DNA of 5,116 nt. It comes from JAZGDL01 sp036477795 (GTDB lineage: Bacteria; Planctomycetota; Phycisphaerae; UBA1845). The DNA is taken from contig JAZGDL010000517.1 in assembly GCA_036477795.1 (NCBI GenBank), forward strand, positions 1 to 5,116, read 5' to 3'. The notes under the pieces were generated by a model. It was given only the letters and a program-made list of their open reading frames with translations. It was not told the origin of the DNA and made no database searches. Positions 1 through 4,534 of the stretch are shown here, one piece after another; within the stretch, counting starts at the first letter, position 1, and each line of letters begins with the position of its first letter. The position numbers were made by a program, and so were the translations under genes.

Positions 1-656
1 TCCATCGCCCCGCGCTCGCGAAGCGTTTCCACCACCGCCGCTACCGTCGATTCTTTCTGTCCGATAGCCACGTAGACGCAGATCACGTCGCCGCCCTTCT
101 GGTTGACGATGGTATCCAGAGCTATGGCGGTCTTGCCCGTCTTGCGATCCCCGATGATCAGCTCACGCTGCCCCCGCCCGATGGGAATCATGCTGTCGAT
201 GGCCTTGATTCCGGTCTGAAGCGGTTGGGTGACCGGCTGGCGACCGGCGATGCCCGGAGCAATGATTTCCAGAGGCCGCGTGTGCGGCGTCTCAATCACC
301 CCCCGCCCGTCCAGCGGCCGGCCCATGGGGTCCACCACCCGACCGACGAGCTTCTCACCGACCGGCACGCTCAGAAGACGGCCCGTCCGGCGAACGTCGT
401 CACCCTCCTTGATCCCCAGGTAGTCGCCCAGAATCGCCACGCCCACGGAGTTTTCTTCCAGGTTCAGCACCTGCCCCAGCTCACCGTTGGCGAACTCCAC
501 CAGTTCCGAAGAGAACGCGTTGCTCAGCCCGTAGATGCGGGCGATCCCGTCACCCACGGAGATCACGCGACCCACCTCCGACACATCCACGCCGGTCCGA
601 TACTGCTGGATCTCCTCCTGAATAACGCTGGAGATTTCGTCTACCTTAAATTTCAT
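1..656 (-). CDS. atpA: F1 ATP synthase subunit alpha (partial, N-terminal 218 residues)
   Basis: Subunit alpha of the cytoplasmic F1 head, forming the alpha3beta3 hexamer with beta and carrying the non-catalytic nucleotide sites. The visible part contains the beta-barrel N-terminal domain (about residues 25-95, with VGDGIARIYGL at 34-44) and the start of the nucleotide-binding domain: KAIDSMIPIGRGQRELIIGD at 151-170, Walker A GDRKTGKT at 169-176, and VAIGQKESTVAAVVE at 196-210. These match the E. coli protein almost residue for residue in spacing. Where E. coli has GDRQTGKT, this protein has Lys in place of Gln. The ATG at 656 gives the usual N terminus (MKFKVDEISSVIQEEI), whose helix contacts the delta subunit. 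A modest AAGG lies seven nt upstream. The gene lies 113 nt after atpH. The window edge cuts it, so the rest of the nucleotide-binding domain and the C-terminal domain are not visible. Confidence 0.98.
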   Translation of the reverse strand, partial: MKFKVDEISSVIQEEIQQYRTGVDVSEVGRVISVGDGIARIYGLSNAFSSELVEFANGELGQVLNLEENSVGVAILGDYLGIKEGDDVRRTGRLLSVPVGEKLVGRVVDPMGRPLDGRGVIETPHTRPLEIIAPGIAGRQPVTQPLQTGIKAIDSMIPIGRGQRELIIGDRKTGKTAIALDTIVNQKGGDVICVYVAIGQKESTVAAVVETLRERGAM

Positions 657-682
657 CAGCTTGCCTTTAACATTCCTAGCCT

Positions 683-700
683 GCTCTCAAGCTTGTGAGC
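683..700. repeat. Imperfect 18-nt palindrome upstream of atpA
   Basis: An 8-nt palindrome CAAGCTTG (688-695) is flanked by one mismatched T on each side and then by GCTC/GAGC arms. In the atpH-atpA spacer of the minus-strand transcript this could fold into a short hairpin ending 26 nt before the atpA start codon. No T-tract follows it, so it does not look like an intrinsic terminator. A role in translation, RNA processing or protein binding is possible but is not shown by the sequence. Confidence 0.45.
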
Positions 701-769
701 ACACCTTCGCAACGAGCCGCTGGATTCATCCCGCGCGGCCGCCCGCCAAGAGTCACCGCGAGATCATCT

Positions 770-1369
770 CTACACCTCCTGAAAGTACTCTCGTCCGCTG
801 TGGATTTCATGCGACGCCCGGGCCAGGAATGTCTCGCGATATCCTTGCAGGTGCCGGGCTACACTGTAGTCGATCTTCTCGTCGCCCACATGCACCACAA
901 GTCCGCCGATGATGGAGGCATCGACCTTCTCGGTCAGAATCGGCTCCTTACCGGTATACTTCCGCAGGACGCCCAACAGTGCCCGGCGTGTGCCGGCGGT
1001 CAGAGGCGTTGCGGTGGTGGCGGTCACTTCGACCTGGTTCTGTGCGGCTTCGTATGCCAGCCGATACTGAATGTAAACCTGCTCCAGCAGCGGCAACCGC
1101 TCCTTGGCGTTGAGCACCAGAAGAAAATCCAGAAGCAGGTCGCTGGTCTTGCCGCGCATGGCCTTTTCCAGGGTGGCCCGTCGGGCTTCGGCGTCCACCG
1201 TCCGGCTGGTGAGAAACGATTCAAAATCCGGCGTCGCGTTGACGTAGACCGTAAGACCGCCGAACTCCTCGAGCATGGGCGCAGCCGCCCCGGCGTCGCC
1301 GGCCAGCTTCAGCAGCGCCTTGGCGTAGACCGCCGCGATCGCGATTCCGATGTCATCAACCGGTTGCAT
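770..1369 (-). CDS. atpH: F1 ATP synthase subunit delta (OSCP homologue)
   Basis: Subunit delta sits on top of the alpha3beta3 head and joins it to the b-subunit peripheral stalk. The protein has 199 residues. The N-terminal helical bundle begins with VYAKALLKLAG (14-24) and continues through LLLDFLLVLNAKERLPLLEQVY (78-99). The C-terminal family signature is clear at 148-174: KVDASIIGGLVVHVGDEKID, then YSVARHL. The protein is about 20 residues longer than the E. coli protein (177); the excess is a short N-terminal lead and a polar tail (HEIHSGREYFQEV) after the usual end. The ATG at 1369 is chosen because an in-frame TAA stands two codons upstream and the next Met (residue 32) would remove the first helix. 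No good ribosome-binding site is seen directly before it. It is separated from atpF by 97 nt and from atpA by 113 nt, wider than usual in atp operons. Confidence 0.95.
   Translation of the reverse strand: MQPVDDIGIAIAAVYAKALLKLAGDAGAAAPMLEEFGGLTVYVNATPDFESFLTSRTVDAEARRATLEKAMRGKTSDLLLDFLLVLNAKERLPLLEQVYIQYRLAYEAAQNQVEVTATTATPLTAGTRRALLGVLRKYTGKEPILTEKVDASIIGGLVVHVGDEKIDYSVARHLQGYRETFLARASHEIHSGREYFQEV
774..780 (-). promoter_or_regulatory. Strong Shine-Dalgarno-like AGGAGGT at the 3' end of atpH
   Basis: Read on the minus strand, the last codons of atpH contain AGGAGGT, close to a perfect Shine-Dalgarno sequence. It sits six nt before an ATG at 767, which opens only a four-codon ORF (M-I-S-R, 753-767). 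The real atpA start is 118 nt from it, too far for direct use. The sites of the true genes nearby are weaker. It may drive a leader peptide or be coincidental to the Gln-Glu-Val codons of atpH. Confidence 0.35.
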
Positions 1370-1419
1370 GGTTTACCACAACGACCAAACTCCCTTCGTA
1401 AAGCACTAACATCTTTTCC

Positions 1420-1450
1420 GAAACCCACGGATTGCAATCCGTGGTCTTTC
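1420..1450. repeat. Perfect 20-nt palindrome with extended arms, REP-like
   Basis: Positions 1425-1434 (CCACGGATTG) are followed directly by their exact reverse complement at 1435-1444. Outside this core, GAAA (1420-1423) can pair with TTTC (1447-1450) across a 1x2 internal loop, giving a hairpin of about 12 base pairs with a TGCA loop. It occupies the middle of the atpF-atpH spacer. No run of T follows on either strand beyond short TTTC/TCTTTCT, so a classic terminator is unlikely, and termination here would cut off atpH and atpA. The form resembles intergenic REP elements that are dispersed in bacterial genomes, or an mRNA processing or stabilising hairpin. Only one copy is in this window, so repetitiveness cannot be judged. 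Confidence 0.6.
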
Positions 1451-1466
1451 TAGCGACGACGGTCAA

Positions 1467-2075
1467 TCAAGTCCGCCCAGGTTCCAACTCACCAATCGAC
1501 TCGATCGCTTCGGTCACCAGGCCCTCGTGCGCAGCAGCGTCGAGTTCCTTGTGAACGATGCGCCCCGCAACGTTGGTCGCTAGCGCAGCGGTCAGGCTGT
1601 AAAGCTCCGATACCGCCGTATCGCGGGCCAGCTCGATTTCGCGTTTGGCCCGGCTGACCATGGCGTCCGCCTCTTTCCGTGCTTCCTGCTGGATCCGATT
1701 CTTGACGACCTCGGCGTCGCGACGGCCCTCATCCACGATGGCCGACGCCTCCCCGCGGGCGGCATGGAGCCTGTCGTCATACTCCTTGAGCCGGGCCTCC
1801 GCCGCCTCCCGATCCGCCTTGGCCTGGGACAGCGAATCGTGAATGAACTGCTCCCGCTTCTGCAACGCGTTCAACAGCGGGCCCCAGGCGAATTTGCCCA
1901 GCACCGCGATGACCAGCCCGAAGGTCAAGAGCGACCAGAAGATGTTCCCCAGATCGCCGGTGAACAGGTTGGGGCCCGCTTCACCATGCTCCTCACCCGC
2001 AGCCAGCACCGGGCCAACCGCCCACGCACCAGTCGCCAGCCACACCAACGCCGTCACGCCTATCCGCTTGATCAT
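1467..2075 (-). CDS. atpF: Fo ATP synthase subunit b, with N-terminal signal-like peptide
   Basis: Subunit b forms the peripheral stalk linking the membrane a subunit to delta and alpha. With the start at 2075 the protein has 202 residues. It begins with a basic, hydrophobic signal-like segment (MIKRIGVTALVWLATGAWAV, 1-20) ending in VLA|AG near residue 25. A short charged linker follows, then the usual membrane anchor FWSLLTFGLVIAVLGKFAW (46-64) and the long charged, Ala-rich helix of the stalk (about 70-160; for example KADREAAEARLKEYDDRL). The tail IVHKELDAAAHEGLVTEAI (173-191) is the delta-binding end. An upstream in-frame Met at 2120 would overlap atpE by 38 nt and add an arginine-rich stretch, so the later ATG, seven nt after the atpE stop, is preferred. 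Its ribosome site is weak, suggesting coupling to atpE. Only one b gene is seen, with no b'. Confidence 0.95.
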   Translation of the reverse strand: MIKRIGVTALVWLATGAWAVGPVLAAGEEHGEAGPNLFTGDLGNIFWSLLTFGLVIAVLGKFAWGPLLNALQKREQFIHDSLSQAKADREAAEARLKEYDDRLHAARGEASAIVDEGRRDAEVVKNRIQQEARKEADAMVSRAKREIELARDTAVSELYSLTAALATNVAGRIVHKELDAAAHEGLVTEAIESIGELEPGRT

Positions 2076-2082
2076 GATTCTG

Positions 2083-2418
2083 CTACGAGATCGCGGCGAT
2101 GAAACAGCCCAGCACCGCAAACAGCGTCGCCCCTTCGATCATCGCTGCGGTGATAATCATGGCCGTGCTGATGTTACCAGCCACTTCCGGCTGTCGGGCC
2201 ATCGATTCCACGGCGCTGCCGCCGACCCTGCCTATCCCCGCGGCGCCGCCCATCACCACCAGACCGGCCCCAATACCGCCGCCGATGGCTTTGGCCCCGA
2301 CACTGTCCAGCCACACGCCGCCGCCGCCGTCTTCCTCGGCCATCGCCGGCTCAGCAGCCATCAACACCATGCCGCCCACCATCAGCAGCAGGTACATAAG
2401 ATTCTTGTTGAACTTCAT
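2083..2418 (-). CDS. atpE: Fo ATP synthase subunit c, with N-terminal signal peptide
   Basis: Subunit c forms the rotor ring that carries ions through Fo. The protein has 111 residues, longer than the usual 70-90 because of an N-terminal signal-like peptide (MKFNKNLMYLLLMVGGMVLM, 1-20, ending AMA|EE at 27) and an acidic Gly-rich linker (28-35). The mature part is a typical two-helix hairpin. Helix 1 is Gly-rich (AIGGGIGAGLVVMGGAAGIG, 44-63), the polar loop is ARQPE (74-78), and helix 2 is STAMIITAAMIEGATLFAVL (84-103) with the ion-binding carboxylate Glu95. The residues after Glu95 are Gly-Ala, and the helix-1 position that is Gln in sodium-type rings aligns with Ile62, so proton use is more likely than sodium. 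The start is supported by AAGGA eight nt upstream. It lies 304 nt after atpB and seven nt before atpF. Confidence 0.97.
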   Translation of the reverse strand: MKFNKNLMYLLLMVGGMVLMAAEPAMAEEDGGGGVWLDSVGAKAIGGGIGAGLVVMGGAAGIGRVGGSAVESMARQPEVAGNISTAMIITAAMIEGATLFAVLGCFIAAIS

Positions 2419-2425
2419 CGATTCG

Positions 2426-2431
2426 TTCCTT
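2426..2431 (-). promoter_or_regulatory. Ribosome-binding site of atpE (AAGGAA)
   Basis: On the minus strand AAGGAA stands seven nt before the atpE ATG, at good spacing. It is the clearest ribosome site in front of a real gene in this operon, consistent with the need for many c subunits per complex. It also fixes the start at 2418, upstream of the signal peptide. Confidence 0.6.
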
Positions 2432-2539
2432 CATTACTGTGTTGCCCAGCGGGGATCGGCAACGTGTTTGTCTCGCCATCGCAGTCACGCCTCGCGACCC
2501 GTTGGCCCCGCAGCTTCCGGGCATGGCGATCTATGATCG

Positions 2540-2574
2540 ATCCACTACCACATGCGAATTCAAATCCACTACCA
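2540..2574. repeat. 11-nt direct repeat, 24-nt period
   Basis: ATCCACTACCA occurs at 2540-2550 and again at 2564-2574 (read on the minus strand as TGGTAGTGGAT twice). The 24-nt period places both copies roughly on the same helix face if the period is taken as just over two turns. This could be a pair of protein-binding sites or a small duplication. It lies 122 nt upstream of the atpE start. Confidence 0.5.
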
Positions 2575-2614
2575 GACGTAGGCAAGACCACCACTAGTGC
2601 TCCGTCACAGTTCG

Positions 2615-2638
2615 ACTGACCGGGCTAACGCCGGCAGT
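2615..2638. repeat. Bulged hairpin in the atpB-atpE spacer
   Basis: ACTG-A-CCGG (2615-2623) pairs with CCGGCAGT (2631-2638) around the seven-nt loop GCTAACG, giving eight base pairs with one bulged A on the plus strand (T in the minus-strand transcript). It begins 84 nt after the atpB stop. No T-tract follows on the minus strand, so it is a candidate processing or stabilising structure rather than a terminator. Confidence 0.35.
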
Positions 2639-2722
2639 GACTTTGTCGTTTGGCAGACGCCCGAAGAGCAGTATCGGCTCCCTCATCCCATACACCAACC
2701 CACAATTCGCACGTCAGCGCCA

Positions 2723-3595
2723 CTAATGCGCTCCCTCTTGGTGTCCGTTATGCTGAAACACGATGGCCTGCCCGATGAACAATGTCGTCAAGAACGTGAA
2801 GATAAAGGCCTGCAAGAACGCCACGAAAATCTCCAGCATATTGAACGCAATGCTCGCCAACACCACGATGATCCCGACGCCCGCGCCGCCCAGCCAGCCG
2901 TACCCCTGATAAGCCACCACGATGAAACCGGCCAGCACCGCCAACAAAACGTGGCCGGCTACCATGTTGGCGAACAACCGCACCGTCAAGGCGAAAATCT
3001 TGGCGCCCAGACCGATGATTTCGACGGGAACCAGAAGCGGTGCCAGCCACAACGGTCCAGGGCAGAAGTGCCCAATATAGTGCATCCCCCCCAGCCGCAA
3101 CCCGTTTACGACGATCATGCCCAGGGTGACCACCGCCAGTGTACCGGTTACCCAGATGTTCCCGGTGGCCGAGCCGCCGAATCCGTGGTGGGCGTCAAAC
3201 AGACCGCGCGTGATCCCCCGCGTCAGCGGCTCCAACGGCAACAACCCCAGCAGATTGACGGTGAGAACGTAGAAGAAGGCCGACCACACAAACGGAATGA
3301 AACGGTCCGTGTATTCGCCCAGAACCGGCTGAGCCACCTCCTTGCGAAGGTAGCTGCATATCGCTTCTATGAAATTACCGAACCCTCGCGGCGTCAGGTC
3401 CTTAACCGTGTCGCCACTGTCTCGCAGCTTCACAAAACGCGGCACCAGCAGGATCAGAAGCAGCGCCGCAATGATCTGCATGATCGTGTGGTTCGATATC
3501 CAGGTGAAACCCCAGAGCATCCCTTCACCCGATTTGAGGTAGGTCCATTGGTAGACGTGCTCCAGGGGGTCGGCGGCAGCCAGCAAACCCGTCAT
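2723..3595 (-). CDS. atpB: Fo ATP synthase subunit a
   Basis: Subunit a supplies the two half-channels beside the c ring. The protein has 290 residues with about five to six membrane segments: 37-53, 98-121, 150-165, 182-199, 200-230 and 238-276. The essential arginine is Arg206 in ALTVRLFANMVAGHVLL (202-218), with Asn210 in the next turn. The last helix carries EIFVAFLQAFIFTFLT (255-270) with Gln262. By spacing, the positions of E. coli Glu219 and His245 are His215 and Glu255 here, the exchanged arrangement known from mitochondria. The ATG at 3595 overlaps the atpI stop in an ATGA, giving translational coupling. A longer reading from 3682 would add a non-family, Gly/Ser-rich stretch inside atpI and is rejected. 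The C terminus is a short polar tail (QHNGHQEGAH). It is followed by the 304-nt spacer before atpE. Confidence 0.97.
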   Translation of the reverse strand: MTGLLAAADPLEHVYQWTYLKSGEGMLWGFTWISNHTIMQIIAALLLILLVPRFVKLRDSGDTVKDLTPRGFGNFIEAICSYLRKEVAQPVLGEYTDRFIPFVWSAFFYVLTVNLLGLLPLEPLTRGITRGLFDAHHGFGGSATGNIWVTGTLAVVTLGMIVVNGLRLGGMHYIGHFCPGPLWLAPLLVPVEIIGLGAKIFALTVRLFANMVAGHVLLAVLAGFIVVAYQGYGWLGGAGVGIIVVLASIAFNMLEIFVAFLQAFIFTFLTTLFIGQAIVFQHNGHQEGAH

Positions 3596-4005
3596 TGACT
3601 CACTCCCTGAAGCGACCGCAGGCTGGCCGCCGACAAGAGCGTGTCGACCAGCAACAGAACCAGGTAACTGACCGCCACCCACACCACCAAGACCACTCGA
3701 TCAACCAACCCGCTGAAGGCCAACGAGGCAACCAGAATCAGGACCACCAGAAACCGCAAACACATCCCCGCCAGAATAGCGTTGGCCGCGTTGTCACGAC
3801 CTTGGCCTAAAGCCAGGCAAACGGGAATCGCACCCAGGGCGCTGGCCGCCAGACTCACCGACACGCCCAACAGCATTCCCGTCACCGCCCCCGCGCCGGC
3901 GATGTGTACCGTCGGCAAGTAGCCGACCCCGATCAACCCCACGCAACAGGCAACGCTGACCGCCAACAACCTGAGGTAGTAATATCGAAAGGTCTGGTTC
4001 GACAT
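3592..4005 (-). CDS. atpI: AtpI-like small membrane protein of the ATP synthase operon
   Basis: A 137-residue, highly hydrophobic protein with four predicted membrane segments (about 11-30, 36-60, 75-99 and 103-125) and very few charges between them. The short basic start (MSNQTFRYYYLRLL) and the segment AGMCLRFLVVLILVASLAF (79-97) before the last hairpin fit the ATP synthase subunit I family. Position directly before atpB is the standard place for atpI. In other bacteria AtpI helps assemble or stabilise the c ring and is not essential for catalysis. The family diverges quickly, so the call rests on size, topology and location more than on motifs. It starts 14 nt after the atpZ stop, without a visible ribosome site, and its stop overlaps the atpB start by four nt (ATGA). 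These junctions indicate a tightly coupled atpZ-atpI-atpB unit. Confidence 0.75.
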   Translation of the reverse strand: MSNQTFRYYYLRLLAVSVACCVGLIGVGYLPTVHIAGAGAVTGMLLGVSVSLAASALGAIPVCLALGQGRDNAANAILAGMCLRFLVVLILVASLAFSGLVDRVVLVVWVAVSYLVLLLVDTLLSAASLRSLQGVSQ

Positions 4006-4019
4006 GTTTAGTCAGGATG

Positions 4020-4286
4020 TCATTCTTGCGAACTATCGTCTCGGCGGGGGGTTTTGTTCTTGTCCTCAAGTGCCTTGAAAGCGGCCATCGATTCTCGCAC
4101 GAGGTTGTAGGTGGCGCCCATCAGGCCCAGTGCCGCACCGATCAGAACGCCCCAGGGCCCGGTGTCCCACTTTGAGTCAATCCACCACCCGGCCAGCCCG
4201 AAGCCGGCAACCGCGGCTACGTAGTTCACGCCGATCCCGACGTGCCGGGTCCATGAGGGCGGTTTTGTAGGGGGCGGATGGCCCAT
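4020..4286 (-). CDS. atpZ: AtpZ-like protein (ATP synthase gene 1 family)
   Basis: An 88-residue protein with two membrane helices (about 18-35 and 44-62) and charged ends. The hairpin contains GFGLAGWWIDSKWDTGPWG (28-46) and LIGAALGLMGATYNLVRE (48-65). This G-W-x-D-x-K-x-x-T-x-P pattern followed by a Gly-rich helix is typical of the AtpZ / ATPase gene 1 family found first in many atp operons. In an alkaliphilic Bacillus, AtpZ together with AtpI has been linked to magnesium uptake; its role here is inferred only. The ATG at 4286 has an in-frame TGA directly before it, so no longer form exists. The ribosome site is poor. It is the first gene after the operon promoter, with a leader of about 85-90 nt. 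Confidence 0.8.
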   Translation of the reverse strand: MGHPPPTKPPSWTRHVGIGVNYVAAVAGFGLAGWWIDSKWDTGPWGVLIGAALGLMGATYNLVRESMAAFKALEDKNKTPRRDDSSQE

Positions 4287-4353
4287 TCAATCACTGCCGA
4301 ACTCACCGCCTGGGCTTCCGACCGGTAACACCACGTCCGCCCGGGCCGGTAAG

Positions 4354-4377
4354 CGCCCGCTTCGCTTAAGCGCGGCG
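4354..4377. repeat. Bulged hairpin at the predicted atp operon transcription start
   Basis: CGCCCGCTT (4354-4362) pairs with AAGCG-C-GGCG (4368-4377) around the loop CGCTT, giving nine base pairs with a single bulged base. With the promoter placed at 4380-4409, transcription on the minus strand would begin at about 4373, so the hairpin lies at or just inside the 5' end of the operon mRNA. It could protect the transcript end or, as DNA, be a regulator site. Neither is shown. Confidence 0.4.
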
Positions 4378-4379
4378 GT

Positions 4380-4409
4380 AGTCTAGCAGCCTCCGCGAAC
4401 GAGAGTCAA
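4380..4409 (-). promoter_or_regulatory. Predicted sigma70-type promoter of the atp operon
   Basis: On the minus strand TTGACT (4404-4409, five of six to the -35 consensus) is followed after 18 nt by TAGACT (4380-4385, four of six to the -10 consensus, with the key second A and last T). It points to atpZ and would leave a leader of about 87 nt. It is the best minus-strand promoter-like pair I noticed in the intergenic region. Its position in front of the first gene supports it; there is no experimental evidence. Confidence 0.55.
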
Positions 4410-4464
4410 CCCCTTAAAAACCATGGATTATGCGCCGCCCGAGGCCGATCAAAACGGGGTCAGA

Positions 4465-4493
4465 TTGACATGGCAGTGCCGTTAAACTAGTCT
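4465..4493 (+). promoter_or_regulatory. Predicted sigma70-type promoter of asd
   Basis: A perfect TTGACA (4465-4470) is followed after 17 nt by TAGTCT (4488-4493), which keeps the important second A and last T of a -10 box. A better -10 sequence, TATATT, lies at 4495-4500 but is 24 nt from this -35. Transcription would start at about 4500, giving a short leader of about 35 nt before the asd ATG. The -35 box is about 55 nt from that of the divergent atp promoter. Confidence 0.5.
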
Positions 4494-4522
4494 GTATATT
4501 GGCGGATAAGTCGAACCTGTGC

Positions 4523-4527
4523 GGGGA
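4523..4527 (+). promoter_or_regulatory. Probable ribosome-binding site of asd (GGGGA)
   Basis: GGGGA stands seven nt before the ATG at 4535, within the normal spacing range. It supports this ATG over the in-frame TTG at 4499, which would add residues before the conserved N-terminal beta strand. Confidence 0.45.
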
Positions 4528-4534
4528 TTCTAAG

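Larger units (their letters stand above)
2419..2722. other. 304-nt atpB-atpE spacer without a recognisable gene
   Basis: This spacer is unusually long for the inside of an atp operon. On the plus strand it holds an 11-nt direct repeat ATCCACTACCA (2540-2550 and 2564-2574), a short perfect inverted repeat CGATC-TAT-GATCG (2527-2539), and an 8-bp hairpin with one bulge (2615-2638). The longest plausible minus-strand ORF I saw starts at 2686 and has 30 codons (ends 2594). It has no good ribosome site and no recognisable features. I found no convincing sigma70-type promoter for atpE, although an internal promoter or processing site is the natural hypothesis for such a gap. Confidence 0.6.

Noticed and set aside
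1425..1450. Palindrome as a Rho-independent terminator
   Set aside because: No real T-tract follows on either strand, and termination here would cut off atpH and atpA from the operon.
695..1453. 252-codon plus-strand ORF opposite atpH
   Set aside because: It is antisense to a clear delta subunit and the translation is low-complexity and unlike any family I know.
2076..2120. Extended start of atpF at 2120
   Set aside because: It would overlap atpE and put an Arg/Ser-rich stretch before a good signal-like peptide; the ATG at 2075 follows the atpE stop directly.
1843..2619. 258-codon plus-strand ORF opposite atpF and atpE
   Set aside because: It runs across two well-supported genes and a spacer; it has no ribosome site of note and shadow-like composition.
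2594..2686. 30-codon minus-strand ORF in the atpB-atpE spacer
   Set aside because: It has no ribosome site, no membrane segment or motif, and a length expected by chance.
2597..3598. 333-codon plus-strand ORF opposite atpB
   Set aside because: It is an antisense shadow of atpB, rich in Gln, His and Arg with no domain-like pattern, and atpB is certain on the other strand.
3596..3682. Extended start of atpB at 3682
   Set aside because: The extra 29 residues lie inside atpI and are not family-like, whereas the ATG at 3595 forms a typical ATGA overlap.
4322..4352. CCGGTAA direct repeat with 24-nt period in the atp leader
   Set aside because: A seven-base match in GC-rich sequence is easily chance; its period matching the spacer repeat is probably coincidence.
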